Shown: positions 36,301-47,884 of the stretch, in pieces
Layout: every line of letters starts with the position of its first letter
Position numbering within the stretch: position 1 is the stretch's first letter
From: Anagrus nilaparvatae
Taxonomy: Eukaryota > Arthropoda > Insecta > Hymenoptera > Mymaridae
Direction: 5' to 3'
Length of the DNA: 64,000 bases
NCBI GenBank assembly: GCA_022575985.1
Contig: JAKSXM010000247.1
Span: 2,999,501-3,063,500, forward strand
Position numbers and translations under genes: made by a program
Notes under the pieces: model-generated
Told to the model about the DNA's origin: nothing
Seen by the model: only the letters and a program-made list of their open reading frames with translations
The model's database searches: none

Positions 36301-39300
36301 GGTAACGCGTTGAATATTTGATGTATTTTAAATGGGCGCCAGTCAAAACTCAGAACTGCTGTTTAGCATTATCGGTACCGACCTTTTAGATAAATTTTTT
36401 TATATATAGTGGAATAAATGGCATATAAATGGCATATACAGTGGAACCTCTATAATTCGAAGATGTTGTGGAAGTCTCCTACTTCGAATTATACGAATTT
36501 TCAAATTATCGAGTTTGTATATAATTTGAACTATTTCGAACTATTCGAAGATTTTTATAAAAAAATAAAAATTTTTTATAATTTTCGTAAATTTTATATA
36601 ATAATTTTCAATGGTCATTACTTTCGTTGTCTATCCGTGTCCATTTTCAAAATCTGAAAGATTAGATTTTTTGAAAATAGACCCATAAATAAATATTGCG
36701 AAAAAATCCAATTCCGAATTTGTAAAGTCAGAATACATCAATGTATAGAATAGGGTAAATTCTGAATTGCATTTCATGTAATTTTTTTTTGATTTATAAA
36801 TAATCATTTCTAATATTATTTCAAATCTGTATAGTGGTATTTAGGAATTTTTCTTGTTTTTCGAGATTCTAAAAACTGCCACGGATTGAAAGTTACAGTA
36901 ATTACCAGTGAATGTCAATGTATTAATTTATGGTCTATTTATTGTAATTAAAAATTTTTAGGAAATTATTATTCAAAACAATATATAATTAGAAAAATTA
37001 TCTATAAATCGCATAAAACGGCGGCCATTTATTGTTCAGAAGCGCTGATGGCAATTCGGGTCCAAATTCAGAATTTTTAAGAACAGAAACGTTTTTTTCA
37101 AACCAATTATTATAGGTTCCAGAATTTTTTTATTTTAGAAAAAAATTTTTAAGAAATCTGTACAAATTGGAAAAAGTAATTTTAAGAAGAGCATTTCACA
37201 GAAAGAATTAAGTCCTAAATGAAAAATTTTATTTCTTTTTAAGTCATTTTTCCGAATTCGTATAAAGTATAATATTTCGTAGTTTTGCATTAAAACGAAC
37301 AACTTCAAATTCAGAAAAATTCAATTCTGGGCTTTGCAATTTCTTAAAATTATAATAATTGGTTAATTGAATATAATTTTTATTCGGATATTTTAAGAAT
37401 TCTACTTAGAACTTTCTGAATTTTGATTTAGTTATTTTTCAATGGTATTTTAAATTCTTAATTCTTGACATTGAACCTTGGGTTAACCTTGGGTTTCGGA
37501 TTTTCTGATTTTGAAAAATTAGCACGGATTGCCATCAGCGCTTATGAACAATGAATGGCCGCCCATAAAACCTCAATAATTCAAAAATTAAAAATAAATT
37601 TTTTTCGGATTATACGAAATTTGATTCGAATTAGAGAAATTTTTTGCATGGTTTAAAAATTGGTTTAAATAATAGTAGCTGGCCGGGACCCTTCAGTCTT
37701 TCGAATTAAACGAAATTTTAAAGAATGAGGGTTCAAATTATAGAGGTTCAACTGTAGTTTAATTTTGCTACTTAGATATTCTTAAAGTTTCATTTCAATT
37801 TGGAAAAATATTTTTTGGTACATTGCTTTTTTAACATTTAAACTAAAAAAATTTGTAGATTTAAGTGTAAATGACGCACCATTTTAAAAAAAGGGGCACT
37901 AGTCAAAACTAAGAACTGCTGCTCAGCAAAATTTGCAAGACAGAATTTCGAAATACAGAAAGAAGTTTTCAATATAAAAAACACTTAATTATTTTCAAAG
38001 TTAATATTACAATATGCAATTTTTTTTTAATATTCGTTATTCTTTAAAAAAATTTTTCTAAAAGGTGTCGATTCTGATAAACGCAGCAGTTCTGAGTTTT
38101 GACTGGTACCCAGAAAAAGACATACCTGGCTGCCATTTGAAGTTCAGAACCGTCATTGTACTTTCATGTAACCTAAGAAAGTTCTTCTCTACTTATACAG
38201 AATTTTTATAATCAGACTTAAAAATCTCCGAAAAATCTTAATTAATAATGAATTGTTCTAAAATAATTTAAAATTAGAAAAAATATATATACAGTGGAGT
38301 CGCGATTATCCGACACTCTTTTATCAGACAATCCAATTATCCAACAGCCCTGTGTTTCCCCTACCATAATTTATTTTTTTCGATTTGATATTTTTTAAAA
38401 CATGATTTAATTTTATTTTTTTGATAAAATTTTTTATAATCAGATACTTGGAATAATAATTTTATTTAAATTTTGTACCGGAAATCATAAAAATGATACA
38501 TTCCATAACTTTATGATGTATTATATATAAAAAAAAATATTTAAAGAAAGGATGTATAATAAAAAAAATTAATAGTAAAATTTTTTAAAATTATTTTTAT
38601 ATCACGTATTTTTTTTTAAGTAAACCTTGACCTTTTATTAGTATTATTTAGAATAAAAATAACATCTACTAATAGTAGACTTAGCGGCAAAAATAAAGAC
38701 CACTTTTTTTATATTACTCAAGTGTTTCATAGAAAAGATATTATTTTTTAATTGCTTTTTTTGTAATGAAATATTTTACAATTTAAGCAAAGCAATATGT
38801 TTTTAATAAATTTTATCCAGAAGTAAATATAATAGCGTATTTAAAAAATTATCGTGCATAAACTAACTTTTTTCAGCCTCCCCACCCTTTTTCCGTTATC
38901 CGTCAAATCGATTATTCGACAGGTACCCAAATTCTTAGGTGTCGGATAATAGCGACTCCACGTATATAATTAGTAAAAAAATGTTTAATTAACAATAACT
39001 TATTTTTCATCGAAAAAAAAAAAGTTTTTGTTTATGCTTTTATTAATAAAATTAAAAAAAAAAGTAAAATCTGTAAAATAAATTAGTTTTACTGTCAACA
39101 ATATACTTTGGTAAAAATGTATCTTTTTTAGGGTATATATGACATTCATATACAAATGGCTGGAGTTCCACTACTTCCATGGGAAGCTCCTCCTTTATCA
39201 AATAATATTTATGCTAGTGAGATTATGAGTCATCCTGTTATTACTTTAAAAACAAATGAAAATGTAGGGCATATTGTAGAATTACTTAAATGTGTAACTT

Positions 39301-41834
39301 TTAATGGATTTCCCGTGGTTGATCCACCAACTGGTGATAAGGTATTACAGGCAAATATTATAAATTGAGAAATTTTTACTTATGTTTAACGTTTATATTT
39401 TTTAACAGGATGTCATGGATTGTTATGGACGTTTACGTGGAATTATTTTGAGATCACAATTAATAGTTCTTTTACAAAATAAAATTTTTAATGAATATAG
39501 TGAAAACTGGGAAAATGATTTGAGCATTAAAATGTTTAGAAAAGAGTATCCTAGATACCCTACTATTGAAAAAGTATCTATTACTGAACAAGAGAAAACA
39601 TTTACTATAGATTTGAGACCATTTATGAATCCGTGTCCTTATTCTCTAAAACATGTAAGTTTATGTAAATATGCACCTATTTATACTAATTCAAGTAAAA
39701 AAAAATTACTCTTTAGAGGTAAAACTACAGTAAAAAAATTTACTATTTAGAGGTAAAACGATCTCCCCCTTACTCCGATATGACTATAGCTATGTCCCTG
39801 AATATTTGCGTTTGTGGCTATTGTAGAACCTGCCTTAAGCAAAAGGACATCGGACGTTTTTGACATTTTAAATACACAGGCTCAAGAAAACTTGATTTGG
39901 ACTTAATTTGGATATATAATTAAAATATACAGAATAAAAATAGTTAGATGCACAATATAAATATTTACCTGTACGTTTATGCGATATTAAATTCGTAAAA
40001 TAGTCTCAGATTGTCATTCCAACACTTCAACACCAATCCTTTTGATTAAAGAAGGGAAAGATCCTACTAATCAGTTTCACATATATTAACAATATAATGC
40101 CCCCAAATTGTACAGCTTCTGGCTTTCAAATTGCACGAGTTATAAAACTTCTTTGGAATTTTCCTTATTTTATTGAAACAAAATTATGTGCTAAAAATCG
40201 TAATTAAATTTTCCGGTACGGCATATTCTGAAATTAGTCTTTTCCAAAAATCCGACAATTTGAAAATTAATTTATTTTCAAACTTGATAATTAAATTTTT
40301 GAAAATTTTTGCCACCAAAAAATACAAAAAACACCATTGTTTTTTTTTTTATTTTGGAAGTAATACCTAATTTTTTCTGTGAAAGTACTTAATATCTAAA
40401 AATATTATTTTTACTCGATATCTTGAATCTGATTATTTTGAAAATTTTTATTTCAAAAAAAATTTTTTTTTTTTTGTTTTTGGACATAGCATACCTAAAT
40501 TTTTTTTATAAAAGTATTTAATTTTAGAAACATCTTTTTTCTGAATTTCCTGGATCTACTAATTCATTTTTTTTAAATTTTTTTCTCTAATTTTTATTCG
40601 CAATAAAATTAAAAAAATACCACTATTTTTTTTCTTTTTGGACGTCGTACCTAATTTTTTTATATGGAAGTATTGGTTTTCAAAACACAGTTATTATTCT
40701 ATTTTTTGAGTCTGATAGCTAATTTTTTTGAATTTTTTTCTCACAATTTATTATAAACTAAAAAATTAAAAACTCACTAAAATTATTTTTTATTTTTGGA
40801 TGTAGAACCAAATTTTTATTTGGAAGTTTTTTTATTTCATAGAACCAAATTTTTTTACTTCAGAAAAATCATTTTTATTCGATTTCTCGAATTTGATACC
40901 TAATTAATAAAACATTTTTTGCATTAAAAAATAATAAAAAGATTATTTTCTTTCATTTTGGAAGCAATACCTATTTTTTTTAGAGTTCTATAGTTTTAAG
41001 AAAATTGTTATTTCTCAATATCTTGTGTTTTTTGTATAAACATTTTTTCCGCCAAAAATAACCATAAACCTTATTATTTTATTTAAATAGAAATTATTCG
41101 AAATTGACTTACAATTAGAATTTTCGATTTAGGGACTTAGAATAATTTAAAGTGGGAGTCAGGGCCTGCGCAGGTCCTGATAAAAATAAGAACTTTGAAT
41201 ACATTAGGTTTATGGACATAGGTCAATTTATACGTGTTTATACTTCGGGATTTATTGTAATTTCGGTTTTAGGACTTTAATAATTAGGGAATATAAGTTA
41301 AAACTGTTATAAGCGAACATGTTCCATGATCGCTGGTTATGTGAAAACAAATTAGTTATAATTTATTTTATGTATACTTTTCAGCAAATAAAAGTTTGTA
41401 ATGGATTTGGTAAACTATCCATACTGTCAAAACCGCGTACACTTTACAAATATTGACCAGCAATTAAGTTTTAATTTCGTTAAGATTTATATAATTTTTA
41501 TCTTATTGTTAGTAAGACAATTTATTACTTGCTATTTTTTGTTGAGACAAACTAAACTTGAGTATTCTACAAAAAAAAGTTTTTAAATTTTTTGCGGAAA
41601 CAAATCTCTATAAGTTTGGTATTATAAATGTTTCTTAAAATTTTTTTACAGTCTGCAACATTACCAAGGATATTCAGGCTGTTTCGAGCTTTGGGCTTAA
41701 GGCATTTACTAATTGTTAACGATATAAATGAAGTTGTCGGTATGATCACTCGAAAAGACATTGCGAGGTTTAGAATTTGGAAACATCAAGGACAAATGGG
41801 ATTAGACGAACTTTGTATCACGAATAAAATTTGA
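33365..41834 (+). CDS. CLCN7: H+/Cl- exchange transporter, ClC-7 type (10 coding exons, 822 aa)
   Basis: ClC-7 exchanges 2 Cl- for 1 H+ across the lysosomal membrane; in animals it works with the beta-subunit OSTM1. Exons read by frame and GT-AG sites: 33365-33541, 33611-33742, 34202-34400, 34468-34733, 34812-34989, 35069-35766, 35836-36015, 39132-39341, 39409-39654, 41652-41834 (total 2469 nt; human protein is 805 aa). Seen: SLDYDPCEN at the N-terminal edge (104-112), the Cl- filter GSGIP (215-219), GKEGP with gating glutamate E259 split across exons 4/5, the proton-glutamate pair E325/E326 in [15 protein letters not shown] (523-527), CBS1 (about 630-705, exons 8-9) and CBS2 (exon 10, with [11 protein letters not shown] and TRKDIARF). 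Having both glutamates marks an exchanger, not a channel. Introns 7 (3.1 kb) and 9 (2.0 kb) are enlarged by transposons; the others are 67-459 bp. The start ATG is the first in frame; upstream non-coding exons are possible. Confidence 0.95.
36333..38111. repeat. Inverted 'CAGTCAAAACTCAGAACTGCTG' repeats in ClC-7 intron 7
   Basis: The string 'agtcaaaactcagaactgct' at 36341 recurs in direct orientation with one change near 37902 and as reverse complement at ~38080-38108. The last two bound a 220-bp inverted repeat (37892-38111). The outer pair encloses the pogo-like element at 36439, suggesting nesting. Confidence 0.65.
36439..37754. mobile_element. pogo/Tigger-like non-autonomous element in intron 7
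   Basis: The left end CAGTGGAACCTCTATAATTC pairs with the right end ending ATTATAGAGGTTCAACTG, flanked by TA on both sides (36437-36438 and 37755-37756). CAGT ends with 'GAACCTCTATAA' and TA duplication are typical of the pogo/Tigger branch of Tc1/mariner. Length is 1316 bp; no transposase frame, DDE motif or CENP-B-like domain is visible. Confidence 0.85.
38292..38962. mobile_element. Second pogo/Tigger-like element in intron 7
   Basis: The left end CAGTGGAGTCGCGATTATCC pairs with the right end 'ggataatagcgactccacg'; TA flanks at 38290-38291 and 38963-38964. The right terminus reads CCACG where CCACTG is expected, a one-base loss. Length is 671 bp, without coding capacity. It has a different terminal sequence from the element at 36439. 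Confidence 0.82.
40280..41100 (+). repeat. GGTTCCTC-element modules in ClC-7 intron 9, both ends missing
   Basis: Repeats of 'ggacgtcgtacctaattttt', 'gtgaaagtact', 'tattctattttttgagtctgata' match the module train of the GGTTCCTC elements but are more diverged, and neither terminal hairpin is present. Probably the oldest copy in the window. Confidence 0.6.
41115..41350 (-). repeat. 'GGAACATGTTC / CTAAGTCC' dispersed repeat, copy 3 (truncated), intron 9
   Basis: Contains 'agggacttagaataattt', 'gtgggagtcagggcctg', 'ttattgtaatttcggtttt' and 'gaacatgttccatgatcgct' in the same order as 14436-14765, lacking the end with the homopolymer. Confidence 0.7.
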
Positions 41835-41928
41835 ATTGTCGAAGAAATTGGATAAAAAGAAAGAAATGTTTTAAAAAGAATGTCTAACAAAGTTTTGTAT
41901 TTTTATATTATATCTACACTGAAAAAAA

Positions 41929-42122
41929 ATTCCGCTTGCCGCAAGCGGAATTTTTCCGCTTGCCGCAAGCGGATTTTTCCACTTGCCGCAAGCGGATTTC
42001 CGCTTACCGCAAGCGGATTTCCGCTTACCGCAAGTGGAATTCCGCTTGCCGCTAGCGGAATTCCATTTGCCGCTAGCGGAAATCCGCTTGCCGCAAGCGG
42101 AATTCCGCTTGACGCAAGCGGA
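41929..42122. repeat. Left array of nine CCGCTTGCCGCAAGCGG palindromes
   Basis: Nine units separated by 2-6 nt AT spacers ('aattttt', 'atttt', 'aatt'). Variants in order: canonical, canonical, ccActtg, ccgcttAccg, ccgcttAccg/caagTgg, cgcTagcgg, ccAtTtg/cTagcgg, canonical, ttgAcg. Each unit is CCGCTTG-nnn-CAAGCGG, a 7-bp stem. It is strikingly GC-rich against the AT background. Confidence 0.95.
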
Positions 42123-43662
42123 TTTTTTTTTTTTGATTAAACCATTGCAAATGGCTTGAAACGTAAAAAAAAACCTTAAAAATATTATTTTTTTGAACTT
42201 AAAACTTCATAAAACTGAATTTTAAAGCTCAAAAGTTAAAAAAATCTTTATAAAAATAAAGATTACTTATTTAGCTTTTAAAACTTTTTTAAGTGGAATT
42301 ATTATTGAAAGGTAATAATAAAAGGTTGAATAAAATATATTTCATTAATTACTAGCTTCAGAAATTACCGAAAACAGCTGAAAACAACTCCAAACCTAAA
42401 TTATCCAATTTTGGATCATTTTTAAAATAACCAAATCAGTCTCGTTTTTAAAGATTTTGTTTATTACTAATTTTTTTACAGATTTTTTATTATTTACTTT
42501 AATTTTATATATTCTGAAGTAATATCTTTGTTGAAAATAATTTTTCTTTTAATTTATTTTAACGTCTTAGAGCAGTTCAAATGTTAAATATTTGGGTTTT
42601 TGAAAAATTCATGGACTTGAGATTTTTCTAGCAGATTCAAATGATGTTATAAACTGGACTAAAAGGTATATTCCCAAGTAATTTTTCCCGTACAATTCAA
42701 ACTCACTATTTATTTTAACATTTTACTACGCTTTACAGGAGAAAAATTCATTTCTTTAGTTTTTTAAGGTACCAATTATGAGGGTACCAATTTTTAAAAG
42801 TTTCGCAGTCTTCAAGGAAAAATTTTCTGAATAATATTTGGAAGAGTTACTTATATATTTTTTCCTCGGAAATTCGATGAAACCACTAGTTTTTTTATCT
42901 GTTGTTTTCCTTAGCCATAAAATCTTTTGTTTCTATTTTTACTGGTTTTGTCCAATCTTATATATTTTGCATTGGTAGCCCATTTGAGCTTAAAGGGTTT
43001 GAAATATTTAAAATTATCTCTAATAAATAAATAGTCAGGTAAAAACCACTCGAAAAAATGCTAAAACTTTTTGTTTTTTAATAAACGAGTTATCGTTAAT
43101 TAAAGATTTTGCAATAATTCTCCTGCAATCTCAATTACACGTTACTTGAAGCACAATAACTTAAAAATTTGATAAGTCAGTGAATTTTCATCTTCAGACG
43201 AAACGATTTCGCATTTTTTTTAAGCAGTTTTTTCCTATCTATTTATTTATTAAAGATAATTTTAAATATTTCAAACTCTTTAGGCTCAAATGGGGTACTA
43301 ATGCAAATATATAAGATTGGACAAAGCCAGTAAAAATAGAAACTAAAGATTTTATGGCAAAGGAAAACCCCAGATAAAAAAACTATAGTGCTTTCAACGA
43401 AATCTCGAGGAAAAAATATATAATTAATTCTTGCAAATATTATTCGGAAAATTTTTTCTTGAAGACTGCAAAACTTTTAAAAATTGGTCCCCTCATAACT
43501 GGTACCCTAAAAAACTTAAAAAATGAATTTTTCTCCTGCAAAGCATATTAAAATATTAAAATAAACAGGGAGTTCGAATTCTACTAGAATTAAAAATTAC
43601 TAGGGAATACGTCTTTTAGTCCAATCTATAACATCATTTGAATCTGCTAGAAAAATCCTAAG

Positions 43663-44018
43663 GGTAGCGATCTTATTCAACACGAAAAAAATTGAACACA
43701 AGACTAAAACACATAAAACTCAACACGCATTATTTTTTAACACTATTTTTTCCACACCATTTAAATCCAACACAAATTTTTTGGAAACGTATTATTCGAC
43801 ACAAAAATTTTTTATGCAAATAGTGCAAAAACTAATTAAATTTTAGTTTTTTGTTTTGAATTTGTGTCAAATAAAATGAGCTGAACATTTTGTGTTTAAT
43901 TTAATTCGTGTGCAATAATTAGTGTAAAAAATATTGTGTGTTGAGTTTTGTATGTTTTAATTTTGGTGTTTAAAAGTGATGTGTTCAATTTTTTTTTGTG
44001 TCGAGTAAGATCGCTACC
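43663..44018. mobile_element. 356-bp nested foldback, probable 8-bp target duplication (hAT-like)
   Basis: The ends are GGTAGCGATCTTATTC and its near complement GAGTAAGATCGCTACC. The left flank is ATCCTAAG, the right flank ATCGCAAG, and the unoccupied mirror arm (42630s, read in reverse) gives ATCTCAAG at the same place. That fits an 8-bp target duplication with two later changes, as made by hAT-type transposases. The interior is rich in 'aacaca' / 'tgtgtt' mirrored blocks. Confidence 0.75.
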
Positions 44019-44509
44019 ATCGCAAGTCTATGAATGTTTAAAAAAACCAATATTTAACTGTTCTAAGACGCTAAAAATTAAAAGAAAAATTATTTTTAAC
44101 AGAAAAATAATACTTTAAAATATGTACAATTAAAGTAAATAATAAAAAAATCTGTAAAAAAATTAGTAATAAACAAAATCATTAAAAACAAGACTGATTT
44201 GGTTATTTTAAAAATGATCCAAAATTGGTTAATTTAGGTTTTGAGTTGTTTTCAGCTGTTTTCGGTAATTTCTGAAGCTAGTAATTAATGAAATATATTT
44301 TATTGAACCTTTTATTATTACCTTTCAATAATAATTCCACTTAAAAAAGTTTTAAAAGCTAAATAAGTAATCTTTATTTTTAAAAAGATTTTTTTAACTT
44401 TTGAGCTTTAAAATTCAGTTTTATGAAGTTTTAAGTTCAAAAAAATAATATTTTTAAGGTTTTTTTTTACGTTTCAAGCCATTTGCAATGGTTTAAACAA
44501 AAAAAAAAA

Positions 44510-44722
44510 TCCGCTTGCGTCAAGCGGAATTCCGCTTGCGGCAAGCGGATTTCCGCTAGCGGCAAATGGAATTCCGCTAGCGGCAAGCGGAATTCCGCTT
44601 GCGGTAAGCGGAAATCCGCTTGCGGCAAACGGAATTCCGCTTGCGGCAAGTGGAAAAATCCGCTTGCGGCAAGCGGAAAAATTCCGCTTGCGGTAAGCGG
44701 AATTCCGCTTGCCGCAAGCGGA
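44510..44722. repeat. Right array of ten CCGCTTGCGGCAAGCGG palindromes
   Basis: Ten units; the first four, read in reverse complement, reproduce left-array units 9, 8, 7 and 6 with their private variants (gcgTc, cTagcgg, cAaaTgg). The last unit has the opposite central triplet (CCG, not CGG). The arrays are therefore mirror images with an extra or flipped outermost unit. Confidence 0.93.
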
Positions 44723-45012
44723 TTTTTTTTTCAGTGTATATATTTTAATATTGTATATGTAAATATGGATACCTTAATGCTGTTATTAATATATATAGTA
44801 TATCATAAGAGATATTATAAATATTTTTATGGTGCTAGATGAAAAATTGAAATTTCGAATGTGATATTTAATTTTACGAATAAAATTATTATACATATAG
44901 ATTTATATGAATAAATTATTTTTTTAAACATAATTTATTTTATGAGTTACAATTTATTAAACTCCATTTAGCGAATATTTTTTAAATTAAAATCTCGATA
45001 AAATATTTTTTA

Positions 45013-47308
45013 ATTGTGATAGGTAAAATTTTTTTTTTTCGATTTTTTGGTTTATAAGCATGTTTTGACCCCAAGAAGCTAAAAAACTGGTTTTTAAAAA
45101 AGTCTGTTTGTGTGTGTGTGTGTGTGTGTATTTATTGACCAGAATTGAAGCTAAGACCTAATTATTTTTCAAACACTTTTTTCTCAAAAAATCTCAAACT
45201 ACTTTTTTTTTTAATTTGGATGTAAAACGTCATTTATTTCTATGAAAGTACTAATATTTGAAAGTATGATTTTTACTCGATATCAAAAAAAATTTTCGCC
45301 ACAAAAAAATACAAAAAACACCAAATATTTTTTTCTTTTCGGACGTAGTACCTAATTTATTTCTATGAGAGTACTAGTTTTAGAAAGTTTATTTATAGTA
45401 ATTTTTTTGATCTGATACCGAATTTTTTCAAAATTTTTTTCTCAAAATTAAAAAAACAAAAAAATTAAATCTGTAATATTTTTTTTTTTTTTGATGTACT
45501 TACAAGGGGAGTTCAATACATTTGGAACACCGAATTACACCAAATGGTTATGGATGAGTTTGTTATGTTGAAAAAACATGCCGACTACCCTCCGTTCCTT
45601 CCAATGGGCCTTCTGGGCCTAGAAACGCAGGGCTCAATGTTATAAAATAGGATTTTTTGGTAATTTTCAAAGAAACGCCAAAACCTCGCAAGTTAAGCAA
45701 AACTCTTCTGGATGGTCTCATTTTTTTGGTTTAAGTATCACCTTTCATACGCCGTAACCCGCAATTTATTATCACTAATTCTCTCATCACTATAGCCAAT
45801 TAACCAAACGGTCATTTTTTGCTAAAAATGACCAATTTTTAAAATGCTGCCAAATTTGTAATTTCTGACGAAAATGGGTTTTATAGGTCTGAAAAAATTT
45901 GTACAAGCTTCAAGTTTCCAAAACTTCTTGACCTTACCTTTTGCAATTATTTGTTAACCAGATATGATAATTTGAAGTCACAGTCCCAATTTTACGATTT
46001 TTTAAAAAATCTCATTTTTAAAGCTAACTTTGAAGAGCCATTTCTTAAGAACGAATCAAGGAAATGAGACGAGCAAAAAATTTTTGGAAATTTGAAGCTT
46101 GTGGAATTATGTTGAGACTTACAAAACCCTTCTTCGTTAAAAATTACGAATTGGGCAGAAATTTAAAAATTGCTCATTTTTATCCAAAAATGGCCATTTG
46201 GTTAATTGGCTACATTGATGAGATAATTAATGATAAAAAATTGCGGTTTACGGCGTTTAAAAGGCGATACTTGCAAAAAAAAATGAGAAAAATCAGAGGA
46301 GTTTTGGTTAACTTGTGAGGTTTTAGCGTTTCATTAAAAATTACCAGAAAACCCTATTTTATAACATTGAACCCCCGCGTTTCTAGGCCCAGAAGTCCCA
46401 TTGGAATGAACGGAGGGTAGCCGGCATGTTTTTTCAACATAATAAACTCATTGAACTTCCCTTGTTAGTTTAAATATTATATCATCCAAAAACTTCAATT
46501 TTTTTAAATTTTAATTTTCAATTAAATACGCTTAGATACGAATTTTATTGGAGACGCGTGAATTAATGGACTGGAAATCTTTGAAAAATATCAAGTTTAT
46601 GTATAAAAAGAATAAAAAACTCATTTGAGTACAAATATAATTAAAAAATACTATAAGGTGCTTAAAAAATGTGATTTTATCGTTGAAATTTGGTTAAAAA
46701 AAGCCATTACTATGCTTCTGACGCTTTTTAAATGGCATATAACCACTTAGCGACATTTACCACATCAAAGTATATAGTATTTAGACCAATTCTATCAAGG
46801 TTTGAGCCCTATAAAAGTTGTTGAATTTGGGAAGTTCAAAATCTCCCACTCTAAGCCGAAAAAAGCAGTTTGAGTCGCCCAGGGGCAAAATTTCAAAAAA
46901 CTGACCTCAAATTTGGATTCAGCGGGAAATTTTACAACTTTTTATGTCTGGGTACTATTTTTTATAATCATCTAGTCGATTTTAAAAATTAAAAAAAAAT
47001 AAAAAAAACAGCAATATTTTATTTCTTTTTGGAAGTAGCACCAAATATTTTCCTATGAAAGTACTAATATCTGAAAGTATGGTTTTTACTCGATATCTCG
47101 AATCGGATACTTAATTTTTTGAAAATTTTTTTCTCAAATTTTTTTTGATAAATAAATAAAAAAACAGCAATATTTTTTTTCTTCTTGGACGTAGTACTTG
47201 TATTATTGTATCTACACTCGTAGTGTTGTATCCAGGTAAAATAGACCATTAAGATCATTTTATTATTGTTAATGAGGAATCATAGTGCCAATTACTTGGC
47301 AGCGTTTC
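45013..47308 (+). mobile_element. GGTTCCTC element, copy 5, interrupted by a foldback
   Basis: Starts at 'gtgataggtaaaatt' without the 5' hairpin, has the TG microsatellite (45106-45130), modules of 'ggacgtagtacctaattt', an interruption at 45497-46469, and ends 'aatgaggaatcatagtgcca' with the 3' hairpin TGCCAA-ttac-TTGGCA (47286-47301). About 46540-46990 looks like unrelated sequence, containing 'ggattcagcgggaaatttta'. Confidence 0.75.
45497..46469. mobile_element. ACAAGGGGAGTTC foldback, copy 1
   Basis: Left end TACTTACAAGGGGAGTTCAA; right end ...TTGAACTTCCCTTGTTAGT. The right arm lacks about 30 bp present in copy 2 (the 'accatttggtgtaattt' part). Arms are mirror images around 45985 with 'ccaatgggccttctgggcc' on the left and its complement on the right. 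The 84-codon frame at 46064-46318 lies across the palindrome and has no recognisable domain. Confidence 0.85.
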
Positions 47309-47851
47309 TTGTTTCTACTCTCAAACGAAGGAAGAAACAATTGTTTTCGCTGTTAATGAAAAATCGTGTCTTCAACTACGGGGAATAAAATATGAGATTT
47401 TTTCTTTTCAGGCTGTCTGCACTCCCTTGCATTGTTTTCTCGTGCACATAATTGCATAAAAAGCCAAATCCTATTTTTTACCTTTGTAATTAGCTTATAC
47501 ATCCTAATTTTAGTCCAGAATCAAATAACTCCTTCTTTGTCCATTGCTTTTGAGTAAATGGCATTTGTTTGACAATTTTAGCTTTGTTTTCAAGATATTG
47601 TGAAAAAGCCTTTAAAAGGCTAATTAAAGCCTAAAAAAGATTTTTTACCCATTTCCCGCGACTTCAGACCCCGGATTCGGAATCAGTGACCCAAAAAACC
47701 TATAGTAGAACTTTTCTCATTATGGTTCCCGTTGTGTTAGTTATATGTAAAATTGTTTTCTTAGATAAACAGAAACTCAAAAATCCCCTTTTTATACCCC
47801 TTTTGAGTAAAGAATTATTGCGAACTTAATAAAACAAAAAAATTATTATAT

Positions 47852-47884
<33 letters not shown>

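Larger units (their letters stand above)
41917..44736. mobile_element. 2.8-kb foldback element with palindrome arrays at both ends (TA duplication)
   Basis: The ends are CACTGAAAAAAAATCCGC-like and ...TTTTTTTTCAGTG, flanked by TA (41915-41916 and 44737-44738). Just inside each end lies an array of 17-bp palindromes CCGCTTGCCGCAAGCGG. Inside that, long arms mirror each other from 'accattgcaaatggcttgaa' (42140s) and its complement (44480s) to a centre near 43150-43250. The right arm is interrupted at 43663-44018. The left end lies 82 bp after the ClC-7 stop codon. No transposase. Confidence 0.9.

Noticed and set aside
41929..44722. CRISPR-like array of regular 17-bp repeats
   Set aside because: Spacers are only 2-6 AT bases, units are variable, and the arrays are the mirrored ends of a TA-flanked eukaryotic transposon.
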